Program-made: the position numbers and the translations under genes
The notes under the pieces: generated by a model
Told to the model about the DNA's origin: nothing
Databases searched by the model: none
Seen by the model: the letters and a program-made list of their open reading frames with translations, nothing else
NCBI RefSeq assembly: GCF_027943945.1
Contig: NZ_AP027141.1
Coordinates: 2,976,001 to 3,040,000 of the forward strand
Direction of reading: 5' to 3'
Length of the DNA: 64,000 bases
Source of the DNA: Microbacterium terricola
GTDB taxonomy: Bacteria > Actinomycetota > Actinomycetes > Actinomycetales > Microbacteriaceae
Shown: positions 53,306-61,298 of the stretch, one piece after another
How positions within the stretch are numbered: the first letter of the stretch is position 1
How the letters are laid out: every line of letters starts with the position of its first letter

Positions 53306-53764
53306 TCAGCCCTGCGGCTCGCGCCGCATCGTCACGTGCGGGATGTCGTCCTCGACGAACGGCTGACCGGTGACGACGAACCCGAACCGCGCGTACCAGG
53401 ACGCGAGGTGCTCCTGGGCGTCCAGGACGATCGGATGCCGTGGCCACCGCTCGTCGGCCCGCGAGACGGCGCGGGTCATCAGCTCGGCCGCGATGCCCCT
53501 GCCCCGCGCGGACGGCACGGTCGCGACGCGACCGATGCGCGCAGCATCCGGTCCTCGATCGTGCAGCAGACGGAGCGTCGCGAGCACGTCGGCACCCTGC
53601 GTCGCCCAGAACAGCTCGGTGTCGCGTTCGATGTCGCGACCGTCGAGCTCGGGATATGCGGCCGTCTGCTCGACCACGAAGACGCGGACGCGCAGCCACA
53701 GGAGCCGGTAGAGGGTCTCCGGCTCGATGTCGCGGACTGCCGCGCGGTGGTACTGGACGGTCAC
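53306..53764 (-). CDS. ElaA-like GNAT acetyltransferase
   Basis: 152-residue GNAT protein. LRVRVFVVEQTAAYPELDGRD is the ElaA-type substrate region, and the acetyl-CoA loop is RIGRVATVPSARGRGIAAELM. The C-terminal ASWYARFGFVVTGQPFVEDDIPH is also typical. It would acetylate a small amine or protein; the target is not known. GTG 53764 follows TAGCCT with a 7-bp gap. Confidence 0.85.
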   Translation of the reverse strand: MTVQYHRAAVRDIEPETLYRLLWLRVRVFVVEQTAAYPELDGRDIERDTELFWATQGADVLATLRLLHDRGPDAARIGRVATVPSARGRGIAAELMTRAVSRADERWPRHPIVLDAQEHLASWYARFGFVVTGQPFVEDDIPHVTMRREPQG

Positions 53765-53879
53765 AGCACCCAGGCTACGTGACCGCGCGGTACCGGTGCG
53801 GTACCGATCCTCTCGCGGCGGCGCGCGGAGGGGTGTTAGGTGTGAGATCCATCCCGCCTGTCACCGAAGGGACACCGCC

Positions 53880-54701
53880 ATGCCTGCACGGATCCTGATC
53901 TCCGCCGCGGTCGCCGCGCTCGCTCTCGCGTCGGCATTCGTCCTCGCCGCCCCGGCCGCGTCGGACGTCGCGACCGACCCGCCGGGGGATCACTCCAGGG
54001 TCGACGGCGACAGCACACCCGATGCCGCGTCACCCCAGGATGTGGCGAGCGGTGGTCACACCACCAGCTTCGTCCCGATCGCCCCGTGCCGACTGGTGGA
54101 CACGGCGAACGCGACGGCGGGAAACCTGAAGAGCGACGCCCGTCGCGACTTCCGCGTGTCCGGCACCGCCGGGTTCAGCGCGCAGGGCGGCAAATCGACG
54201 GGATGCGGCATCCCCGCGTCCGCGACGGCGATCACGGCCAGCGTCACCGCGACCAAGGTCACCACGAGCGGAAGCCTCGGCGTGTGGGCTCGTGGGACAG
54301 CGGCGCCGAACACGACGGCCCTCCTCGTCACGAAGGGCTCGGCGAGCCTCGACAGCCAGACCGTGGCGGTCACCGCCAGCGGGATCTCCGTGCAGCCGCG
54401 CGGCGCTCGCATGCGGCTCGTCATCGACGCCACCGGGTACTACGAGCCGGCGATCTACGGCGTGTTCGGCGCGGAGGGCAACGCGTATGCCTCGTCGCGG
54501 CTCTCTCTTTACAGCGCCGGAGGCTCAGGGGACTACACGCTGCTCGCAGACAGCAACATCAGTTCGTGTGCGGTCCTGGTCTCCTCGTGGGGCGGATACC
54601 AGGGGTCGGGCTACGGATCCGGGACCTTCGCCTACGTGACCATCACCAGCCAGACCGGCGCCCCCGTCAACGCCTACTTCCAGGCGAGCATCGTCTGCTG
54701 A
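53880..54701 (+). CDS. Secreted protein with a PCRLVDT-type domain
   Basis: 273-residue exported protein. A signal peptide (about 1-27, ILISAAVAALALASAFVLAAPAAS) precedes an acidic/Ser-rich linker and a domain starting HTTSFVPIAPCRLVDTANAT, a motif that recurs in many secreted bacterial proteins with no settled function. The C-terminus (about 200-273) is Ser/Gly/Tyr-rich and ends in Cys. GAAGGGA precedes ATG 53880. There is no wall-anchor motif, so it is probably released or bound non-covalently. Confidence 0.7.
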   Translation: MPARILISAAVAALALASAFVLAAPAASDVATDPPGDHSRVDGDSTPDAASPQDVASGGHTTSFVPIAPCRLVDTANATAGNLKSDARRDFRVSGTAGFSAQGGKSTGCGIPASATAITASVTATKVTTSGSLGVWARGTAAPNTTALLVTKGSASLDSQTVAVTASGISVQPRGARMRLVIDATGYYEPAIYGVFGAEGNAYASSRLSLYSAGGSGDYTLLADSNISSCAVLVSSWGGYQGSGYGSGTFAYVTITSQTGAPVNAYFQASIVC

Positions 54702-54721
54702 GCGGTGGCACCGTGCTGCGA

Positions 54722-55246
54722 TCAGCGATCGGGCCAGGCCGCCGCCAGCTTCGTCAGCAGACGCGCGAGCTCGGCCCGCTCGTCATCGGAGAAGCCGGCG
54801 AGCGCGGATTCGACGGCGTCGCGGCGCTGTCCGCGGAAGCCGCGGACGATCTGCCCACCCTCGACGGTGAGCACGATGCGGGTGCGGCGCGCATCGTCTG
54901 GGTCCGCCTCGCGACGCACCAGCGCCATGTCGACGCACTGCTGGACGAGCCGTGACGCACGGGGCTGATCGACGCCGATCGCCTCGGCCAGCTCGCTGAC
55001 CGACAGCGGCGCGGAGGCGGCGGCCAGCGTCTCGAGCAGACGCAGCCGCGCCGGGCCGGCGAAGCGCACGTGCGGGCCGGCGCCGTGGCCCGGATGGTGG
55101 TGCGGGCCCCCGTGGAAGCCGCCGTGGGGACCGCCGTGGCCATGACCGTCGTGACCGGCGCCGTCCATCCACGGTGGCCGTGGTCCGCGTCGCCCCCGCA
55201 GCTGGGAGAGCGCGGCGACGATGGCGTCAGCATCCGAATCGGTCAT
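54722..55246 (-). CDS. MarR-family regulator with His-rich N-terminal insert
   Basis: 174-residue MarR-like regulator. The winged helix spans about residues 60-150 (PARLRLLETLAAASAPLSVSELAEAIGVDQPRASRLVQQCVDMALVRREADPDDARRTRIVLT). Before it, residues 31-59 form a Gly/His-rich segment with 10 His (GHDGHGHGGPHGG and on), a likely metal-binding loop (inference). It is divergent from another His-rich regulator, with a TGACATG inverted repeat between them. Confidence 0.78.
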   Translation of the reverse strand: MTDSDADAIVAALSQLRGRRGPRPPWMDGAGHDGHGHGGPHGGFHGGPHHHPGHGAGPHVRFAGPARLRLLETLAAASAPLSVSELAEAIGVDQPRASRLVQQCVDMALVRREADPDDARRTRIVLTVEGGQIVRGFRGQRRDAVESALAGFSDDERAELARLLTKLAAAWPDR

Positions 55247-55257
55247 GAAGCGATTTT

Positions 55258-55292
55258 ACATGTGACTTGACATGTTTCTTAAGCGCATGTCA
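55258..55292. promoter_or_regulatory. Operator region between divergent His-rich regulators
   Basis: TGACATG (55268-55274) and CATGTCA (55286-55292) form a perfect inverted repeat with 11 bp between. ACATGT is repeated at 55258-55263 and 55270-55275. A TTGACA (-35-like) lies at 55267-55272. Binding by one or both neighbouring regulators is likely but inferred. Confidence 0.55.
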
Positions 55293-55361
55293 CACTACAT
55301 ATACATGCACTACGACATGGAACCACGCGACGCCAGGCGTCGCCCCGAAAGGACCTCGAAC

Positions 55362-56081
55362 ATGAACACCTCTGAAAACGACACACTCCCGACCGACCGC
55401 CGTCCGCTCGGCTTCTGGCTGCGCACGGTCGACGCCCTCCTCACCGAGGAGTTCGCGAAGGCGTTCGCCGACGCCGACCTCACCCGCCGCGACTGGATGC
55501 TTCTCAACATCGTCTCCGGCGATGTCGACGCCCCCCGCCGCGGTCCGCGCGGCCCGGAAGGCGCTCCCCGCAAGGGCAAGGGCGCACGCCGAGCACGCCT
55601 CGCCGAGCGCGGCTGGATCGCGCAGTCCGACGACGGCACCTGGTCGCTGACCGACGACGGGCGCGCCGCCAAGGAGCAGCTCGACGAGATCGTGGGCGGC
55701 ATCCGCGCACGGGTCGCCGGCGCCGTCTCCCCCGAGGACTTCGCCACCACCCTCGCCTCGCTCGAGGCCATCGCCCGCGAGCTCGGCTGGAACGAGGAGT
55801 CCCCGGTCGGCCGCCGCGGCTTCGGCCGTGGACGCGGCTTCGGCCCCGGTCGCGGTTTCCGCCACGGCTTCGGGCACGGCCACGGCTTCGGCCCTGACGC
55901 GGAGTTCGGCCACGGCCACGGGTTCGGCCCGGACGCCGACCACGGCCACGGCCACGGGCACGGCTTCGGTCCGCGCCACGGTGCCGGCCACGGCCACCCG
56001 CACCCGCACCACGCCGAGCAGGCGTACGAGCGCGGCTTCGACGCCGGGTTCGCCCGTGGGCAGGCCTCCCCGGCCGCCTGA
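55362..56081 (+). CDS. MarR-like regulator with long His/Gly-rich C-terminal tail
   Basis: 239-residue protein. Residues 15-145 resemble a MarR winged-helix protein (LGFWLRTVDALLTEEFAKAFADADLTRRDWMLLN; RGWIAQSDDGTWSLTDDGRAAKEQL), but the recognition-helix region is replaced by a basic Gly/Pro/Arg stretch (about 57-78). Residues 152-217 form a Gly/His/Phe tail with 15 His in repeats like GHGHGFGPDA, probably metal-binding (inference). ATG 55362 follows AAAGGA. Divergent from the other His-rich MarR gene. Confidence 0.72.
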   Translation: MNTSENDTLPTDRRPLGFWLRTVDALLTEEFAKAFADADLTRRDWMLLNIVSGDVDAPRRGPRGPEGAPRKGKGARRARLAERGWIAQSDDGTWSLTDDGRAAKEQLDEIVGGIRARVAGAVSPEDFATTLASLEAIARELGWNEESPVGRRGFGRGRGFGPGRGFRHGFGHGHGFGPDAEFGHGHGFGPDADHGHGHGHGFGPRHGAGHGHPHPHHAEQAYERGFDAGFARGQASPAA

Positions 56082-56099
56082 GCCACAGCATCCGCTCTC

Positions 56100-56170
56100 C
56101 GCGACAAACCACTTCCGGTTCGAGACGCCCCGCCCCGCGCGGTGTCTCGCCCGAGAAGTGGTTTCTCGCG
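56100..56170. repeat. Imperfect 30-bp inverted repeat
   Basis: The arms 56100-56129 and 56141-56170 pair at 24 of 30 positions (CGCGAnAAACCACTTC near the outer ends, CGAGAC near the inner ends). It lies downstream of the plus-strand His-rich regulator and downstream of the polyamine permease on the minus strand, so it may terminate both. Confidence 0.6.
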
Positions 56171-56207
56171 TCTGGGGGCTTGGCATGCACCACACCCACG
56201 CCGCTCG

Positions 56208-56250
56208 CCTGTCGCAAAGTGCTCCGAAACGCGCAGATTGCGACAGGTGA
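56208..56250. repeat. Dispersed palindromic element, copy 2
   Basis: CCTGTCGCAA (56208-56217) pairs with TTGCGACAGG (56238-56247). It shares the 18-mer GCAGATTGCGACAGGTGA (56233-56250) with the element at 9959-10004. The middle differs, as expected for a hairpin family. Confidence 0.75.
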
Positions 56251-56301
56251 AGTCACGGCGAGGCGGCGTCGGAGAGCGGATGCTGCGCCCCGCCCGCCCG
56301 G

Positions 56302-57102
56302 CTACCTCCGGGTCTGCTCCGACCCCGACAGGCGCTGCGCCAGGTAGATCGGCACGATCGACACCACCACCAGCACCACGGCGATCACCGAGACGACCGG
56401 CGCTTGGTTCGGCCGGAACATGTTGTTGAGGATGAAGATCGGCAGCGTCGTCACGCCCGAACCCGCGGTGAACGTGGTGACGATGATCTCGTCGAAGCTC
56501 AACGCGAACGCGAGCAGCGCTCCGGCGAGCAGCGCGGAGCGCAGCTGCGGGAAGGTCACCAGCCGGAAGGTCGTCCAGACGCCGGCACCCAGGTCGGCCG
56601 AGGCCTCCTCGAGGTTCGTGCCGGTGCGGCGCAGGCGCGCGATGACGTTGTTGAACACGGTCACGATGCAGAAGGTGGCGTGGGCGATGACCACCGTCCA
56701 GATCGAGAGCGGCACGCCCATGATCGTGCGGAAGAAGTTGTTCAGCGCGATGCCCGTGATGATGCCGGGCAGCGCGATCGGCAGGATCACCAGGAGCGAC
56801 ACCGCGTCCCGCCCGAAGAACTCGAAGCGCTGCAGCGCGATCGAGATGAGCGTTCCGAGCACGAGCGCGATGATCGTGGAGATGATCGCGACGAACACGC
56901 TCGTCGTGACCGCGTCGCGGGCCCCCTGACTTTCGAACGCCTTGCCCCACCACTCGAGCGTGAAGCCGGGCGGCGGCCAGGTGAGCGACGTCGACGTCGA
57001 GAACGAGTTCACCAGCACCACGAACAGGGGCACGTAGACGGCGATCAGGATCACCGCCGTCACGATCGCGAGCGTCGTCCGCGAGAGCTTTCCGAGTCGC
57101 AT
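56302..57102 (-). CDS. potC: Polyamine-type ABC transporter permease (PotC-like)
   Basis: 266-residue permease with six transmembrane helices. The EEASADLGAGVWTTFRLVTFPQL segment is the EAA loop that contacts the ATPase. It forms the inner-membrane channel with PotB. ATG 57102 follows the PotB stop closely (6 bp gap with TAGGA acting as ribosome site). Last gene of the potA-potD-potB-potC order. The polyamine substrate is inferred from the family. Confidence 0.82.
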   Translation of the reverse strand: MRLGKLSRTTLAIVTAVILIAVYVPLFVVLVNSFSTSTSLTWPPPGFTLEWWGKAFESQGARDAVTTSVFVAIISTIIALVLGTLISIALQRFEFFGRDAVSLLVILPIALPGIITGIALNNFFRTIMGVPLSIWTVVIAHATFCIVTVFNNVIARLRRTGTNLEEASADLGAGVWTTFRLVTFPQLRSALLAGALLAFALSFDEIIVTTFTAGSGVTTLPIFILNNMFRPNQAPVVSVIAVVLVVVSIVPIYLAQRLSGSEQTRR

Positions 57103-57108
57103 GCCGTC

Positions 57109-58032
57109 CTACAGGTTGTTCAGGGCGCCGGTGCGGCGCACGAGGGCGAGGTAGCCGAAGATGATCACGATCGGGATGAGGGCGATCGCGGCCGCGAGGG
57201 GCAGGTTGTTCGCGGCGCCGACGTTCGTGTAGACGAGGTTGCCGAGCATCTGGTTGGCCCCGCCGACGATGTTGACCGTGATGTAGTCGCCGAGCGAGAG
57301 CGAGAAGCTGAAGATCGTGCCGGCGATGATCGCGGGGAACGCCAGCGGCAGCACGACGCTGCCGACGGTGCGCCAGGTCTTGCCGCCGAGGTCCGCAGAG
57401 GCCTCCAGCAGCGAGTCGGGCACCCGCTCGAGCCCGGCGTAGATCGGCAGGATCACGTAGGGCAGCCACAGGTACGAGAGCGTGATGATCGTCGCGGTCA
57501 GGCCGTAGCCCGGGGTGTGCAGGCCGAGCGGGGCCAGCATCCATTCCAGGATCCCCTCCTGCGACAGCACAGAGCGCCACGCGTACGCCTTCACGAGATA
57601 GCTCGCCCACAGCGGCATGAGCACCGCGATCACGAGGAACCGCTGCATGCGGGGCGACGCGACCTTGGCCATGTAGAAGGCGATCGGCAGCGCGAGCGCG
57701 ACGTCGATGATCGTCACCGCGATGGCGACGCCCAGCGTGCGCAGCGTGACGGTCTGGTACAGCGCCCCGGTGACGACGGTGATGATGTTGTCGAGCGTCC
57801 AGTCGGTGACGATCTCGCCGGTGAAGCTGTCGACTCGCCAGAAGGCGGTGATCAGCAGGAGCACCAGCGCCACGATGTAGACGACCACGAGCCAGAACAG
57901 GGGCGCGGTCAGCAGCAGGGCCAGTCGCGTGCGCGGGTGCGTCGACAGGAACGCCGAGGCGCGCCGGGCCGGCGTCGCCGGGGGCGGAGGGACGCGGATG
58001 CTGCGCGTGTCCGTCAGTGGTGGGGTGCTCAT
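57109..58032 (-). CDS. potB: Polyamine-type ABC transporter permease (PotB-like)
   Basis: 307-residue permease with six helices and a Pro-rich cytoplasmic N-terminus (STPPLTDTRSIRVPPPPATPARR). The EAA loop is LLEASADLGGKTWRTVGSVVLPLAFPAI. Start ATG 58032 follows GAGGAGCAC. Part of a four-gene importer operon. Other compounds imported by this family (for example aminophosphonates) remain possible. Confidence 0.82.
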   Translation of the reverse strand: MSTPPLTDTRSIRVPPPPATPARRASAFLSTHPRTRLALLLTAPLFWLVVVYIVALVLLLITAFWRVDSFTGEIVTDWTLDNIITVVTGALYQTVTLRTLGVAIAVTIIDVALALPIAFYMAKVASPRMQRFLVIAVLMPLWASYLVKAYAWRSVLSQEGILEWMLAPLGLHTPGYGLTATIITLSYLWLPYVILPIYAGLERVPDSLLEASADLGGKTWRTVGSVVLPLAFPAIIAGTIFSFSLSLGDYITVNIVGGANQMLGNLVYTNVGAANNLPLAAAIALIPIVIIFGYLALVRRTGALNNL

Positions 58033-58086
58033 CGTGCTCCTCGGGGAAGCCGGGGGCGGCGGTGTGCGCCGCCCCCGGCGTGGGCG

Positions 58087-59262
58087 TCAGCCCTTGATCT
58101 CGGCCCAGGCCTCGGTCCACTGCGCATAGTCGACGCACTCGACGTCGGTGCGACCGTCGACGCAGTCGGCGATCGGCGTGGTCCAGTACCAGATCTGCGA
58201 CGCGTAGTCGGCGTCACCGGCGTGGTACGCCTCGCAGTCGTCGCGGTAGTCGCACGCCTCCTGGCTCGAGGGCGCTTCACCGAAGTACGCGGTGGCCTGC
58301 GCGTTCGCCTCCGGGCTGGCGATCCAGTCGAGCCACGCGTAGGCGCAGTTCGGGTTCTCGGCCTGCGAGGCGATCATCCAGGTGTCCGACCATCCGGTCG
58401 CGCCCTCTTCGGGCAGCACGACGTCGGTGGCGGCGCCTTCACCCTCGAGCACGTTCTCGATGACCTGCCACGTGGTGCCGGCGACCGAGTCGCCGGTCTC
58501 GAACGCCTGGATCTCCTTCAGGTAGTCCGACCAGTACTCGCCGACGTGCGGACGCTGCGCCTTCAGCAGGTCCACGGCCGCGGCGAACTGCGTCTCGTCG
58601 AGCGCGTAGGGGTTCTCGATGCCGAGGTCGGGCTGGTGCGCCATCAGGTACACCGCCGCATCCGCGATGTAGATCGGCGAGTCGTACGCGGTGATCTTGC
58701 CCGAGTACTCGCTCGCACCGTCGAACACGATGTCCCACGAGGTCGGGGCGGGGCTCACCTCATCCGTGTTGAACAGGAGCAGGTTGGCGCCGTAGCCGTG
58801 CGGAACGCCGTACGACTGGCCGTCGACCGAGTTCCACTCCTTGTCCTTGAGGAAGTCGAAGACGCCCTCGTAGTTCGGGATGAGGTCGGTGTTGACCGGG
58901 GCGACGTCGCCGGCGGCGATCAGGCGCAGCGTGGCGTCGCCGGAGGCGGCCACCACGTCGTAGTCGCCGGTCTTCATGAGGCTGACGGCCTCGTCGGACG
59001 TGCCGTACGACTTGCTGGTCACCTGGCAGCCGGTCTTGTCTTCGAACGCGCTGACCCAGTCGACGGCCGGGTCGTTGCTGCCGTCCTCGACGTAGCCGGG
59101 CCACGCCAGGATCGACACCTGGCCCTCGTAGTCGCCGAGCTCGGTCTGCTCCTCGGCGCCCTCCGAGCTTCCCGATGACGTGCCGCAGCCGGCCAGGATG
59201 GCGATCGAGCCGATCACCATCGCGGCGACAGCGGCGGTGCGGACTCCGCGTGTCGTGAACAT
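58087..59262 (-). CDS. potD: Polyamine-type ABC transporter substrate-binding lipoprotein (PotD-like)
   Basis: 391-residue lipoprotein with signal peptide and lipobox (AILAGC, Cys26), then a Ser/Gly/Glu linker and the type II periplasmic-binding fold (VSILAWPGYVEDGSNDPAVDWVSAFEDKTGCQV). Acidic residues in the pocket region and the order of neighbours suggest putrescine/spermidine binding. ATG 59262 follows GAGAGGAAG. It extends beyond E. coli PotD by about 40 residues near the C-terminus (CDYRDDCEAYHAGDADYASQI). The substrate is inferred. Confidence 0.8.
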   Translation of the reverse strand: MFTTRGVRTAAVAAMVIGSIAILAGCGTSSGSSEGAEEQTELGDYEGQVSILAWPGYVEDGSNDPAVDWVSAFEDKTGCQVTSKSYGTSDEAVSLMKTGDYDVVAASGDATLRLIAAGDVAPVNTDLIPNYEGVFDFLKDKEWNSVDGQSYGVPHGYGANLLLFNTDEVSPAPTSWDIVFDGASEYSGKITAYDSPIYIADAAVYLMAHQPDLGIENPYALDETQFAAAVDLLKAQRPHVGEYWSDYLKEIQAFETGDSVAGTTWQVIENVLEGEGAATDVVLPEEGATGWSDTWMIASQAENPNCAYAWLDWIASPEANAQATAYFGEAPSSQEACDYRDDCEAYHAGDADYASQIWYWTTPIADCVDGRTDVECVDYAQWTEAWAEIKG

Positions 59263-59331
59263 GTGTGCTTCCTCTCGGGTGTCTTGCTGTGGTGGTGCTC
59301 CGGGGCGGATGCCCGCGGGTCTCTCGCTCGG

Positions 59332-60366
59332 CTAGGCGCCGGGCGGAAGGAGGGCGACGACGTCGTCGTCGTGCCAGCTCACGTGGACGCGGTCGCCGCG
59401 GTCCTGCCCGCCGGCGCGCGATCGGTCGTTGCGTTCGAGCACGGTGACCCGAAGTCCCGCATCCAGATCGACGACGCGACGGATGCCGCTGCCGACGTAG
59501 ATCGACTCCACGACCGTCCCGGGGGCGCTGCGCACATGCTCGGCCGCGCTCGGCTCGGTCGACAGTCGCAGCCGCTCGGGGCGGATGGAGTGCTCGCCCT
59601 GCCGGCCGATGAGGGTGGCGGAGCGCTCGGCGTCGAAGAGGTTGGATGTGCCCACGAAGTCGGCGACGAACCGCGAGGCCGGCCGCTCGTAGAGGTCTTC
59701 CGGGGTCCCGAGCTGCTCGATGCGACCGTCGTGGAACACGGCGATGCGGTCCGACAGGGTGAGGGCCTCTTCCTGGTCGTGGGTCACGAAGATGAACGTG
59801 ATGCCGAGCTCGCGCTGGATCTGCTTGAGCTCGACCTGCATCTGCTCGCGCAGCTTCAGGTCGAGCGCGCCGAGCGGCTCGTCGAGGAGCAGGACCTTGG
59901 GCTCGACGACGGTGGCCCTGGCGAGCGCGACGCGCTGTCGCTGCCCGCCGGACAGCTGGGAGGGCCTGCGTGCGGCCAGCGCCTCGAGCCGGACGCCGGC
60001 GAGCGCCTTCATCGCGCGGTCCCGGCGCTCCTTGCGGCCGATCCCCCGCACCCGCAGTCCGTACGCGACGTTGTCGAGCACGCTCATGTGCGGGAAGAGC
60101 GCGTAGTCCTGGAAGACCGTGTTGACGTCGCGGTCGAACGGAGCCTTCGCGGTGACGTCCTGACCGAACAGCTCGATGCGCCCCTCGGTGGGCTGCTCGA
60201 ACCCGGCGATCAGACGCAGCACGGTGGTCTTGCCCGACCCGGAGGGGCCGAGCATCGAGAAGAACTCCCCCGCCGCGATCTCGAGGTCGACGTGGTCGAC
60301 CGCGGTGACGGATCCGAACTCCTTGGTGAGCCCGGTCAGCCGGATGGCTGGATGCTGATCGGTCAT
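59332..60366 (-). CDS. potA: Polyamine-type ABC transporter ATP-binding protein (PotA-like)
   Basis: 344-residue ATPase with Walker A GPSGSGKTTV, Q-loop VFQDYALFPHM, signature LSGGQRQR, Walker B VLLLDEPLGALD and the H-loop VTHDQEE. The C-terminal TOBE domain (about 265-340) is typical of PotA. ATG 60366 follows GAAGGGGAT. First gene of the operon. Transcribed divergently from a FadR-type regulator that probably controls it. Confidence 0.85.
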   Translation of the reverse strand: MTDQHPAIRLTGLTKEFGSVTAVDHVDLEIAAGEFFSMLGPSGSGKTTVLRLIAGFEQPTEGRIELFGQDVTAKAPFDRDVNTVFQDYALFPHMSVLDNVAYGLRVRGIGRKERRDRAMKALAGVRLEALAARRPSQLSGGQRQRVALARATVVEPKVLLLDEPLGALDLKLREQMQVELKQIQRELGITFIFVTHDQEEALTLSDRIAVFHDGRIEQLGTPEDLYERPASRFVADFVGTSNLFDAERSATLIGRQGEHSIRPERLRLSTEPSAAEHVRSAPGTVVESIYVGSGIRRVVDLDAGLRVTVLERNDRSRAGGQDRGDRVHVSWHDDDVVALLPPGA

Positions 60367-60400
60367 GGACGATCCCCTTCGACGTCGGTGCAACTAAATC

Positions 60401-60419
60401 ATATGGATCCAGATGTCAA
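60401..60419 (-). promoter_or_regulatory. Candidate FadR-type operator and -35 for the pot operon
   Basis: A near-perfect palindrome ATATGGATCCAGAT (60401-60414; core TGGATCCA) lies next to TTGACA on the minus strand (60414-60419), a -35 element for potA. A FadR/GntR dimer bound here would block RNA polymerase. The -10 element is not clear. This is inference from position and symmetry. Confidence 0.5.
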
Positions 60420-60515
60420 AAGGGTGCCCATCGTGTTACGGTCGTGTCACGACCGGCCGGGGTCCCCCCGCCGGACACACGCCGGGCCCCTCGGGGCCGC
60501 TGCCGGGGGAGCCGC

Positions 60516-61298
60516 ATGCCGCACGCGACGGGTCGCGTCGACGCAGCGCACGCCGTCGTCTTCGCCCCGCTCGAAGACCTCGGCAGGGCCGAGCTCGTGC
60601 AGCAGCGCCTCACCGACGCGATCGTCAGCGGCGTGCTCCGCGACGGCGAGCGCCTCCCCAGCGAGTCGGAGCTGTCACGCAGCCTGGGCGTCGCGGTCGT
60701 CACAGCCCGCGAGGCGCTCGAGGGCATGCGGGATCAGGGACTCGTGCGCACGCGCCGCGGCCGCGACGGCGGGAGCTTCGTCACGTACGACCGGGACGCC
60801 GCATCCCGCCTCCTCGAGTCCCGCCTGCGCGGACACAGCCGGATCGAGCTGCGCGACCTGTCGCTGATGGTGCGCGCCATCGCTGGCACGGCCGCCGAGA
60901 TCGCCGCCGACCGGGCCAGCGACGACGACATCGAGAGCCTCGTCGCGATCGACGAGCAGGCGGATCTGTCCACGGCCGGCGGCGCCCGGCGCGCGGTCAG
61001 CCGCTTCCAGCTCGAGATCGCCGCGATCAGCCAGTCTCCGCGTCTCGTGCACGAGGAGATCCGGATGCAGAGCGAAGCCGGACCACTGCTCTGGCTGTGC
61101 CTGCGCGACCAGGAGTACCGTGACCGCAGTGCGCTCGCCCGAGCGGAGGTGATCGCCGCGGTCCGCGCCGTCGATCCTGCGGGGGCGCGGGCGGCGACGG
61201 TGGCCCACCTCACGTCCGCGTTCGGCTGGCTGATCGACCAGCGGGCACGCCTCGAGGCGGACGACCAAAGCATTCGACGAGAGGAGGCAGGCCGATGA
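60516..61298 (+). CDS. FadR-subfamily GntR regulator
   Basis: 260-residue GntR regulator with an N-terminal winged helix (LVQQRLTDAIVSGVLRDGERLPSESELSRSLGVAVVTAREALEGMRDQGLVRTRRGRDGGSFV) and a C-terminal all-helical FCD domain (about 100-245, MVRAIAGTAAEIAADRASDDDIESLVAID). ATG 60516 follows GGGGGAG. Its ATGA overlap with the Cache-domain gene and its place opposite the polyamine-type importer suggest it senses the imported compound. Confidence 0.85.
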   Translation: MPHATGRVDAAHAVVFAPLEDLGRAELVQQRLTDAIVSGVLRDGERLPSESELSRSLGVAVVTAREALEGMRDQGLVRTRRGRDGGSFVTYDRDAASRLLESRLRGHSRIELRDLSLMVRAIAGTAAEIAADRASDDDIESLVAIDEQADLSTAGGARRAVSRFQLEIAAISQSPRLVHEEIRMQSEAGPLLWLCLRDQEYRDRSALARAEVIAAVRAVDPAGARAATVAHLTSAFGWLIDQRARLEADDQSIRREEAGR

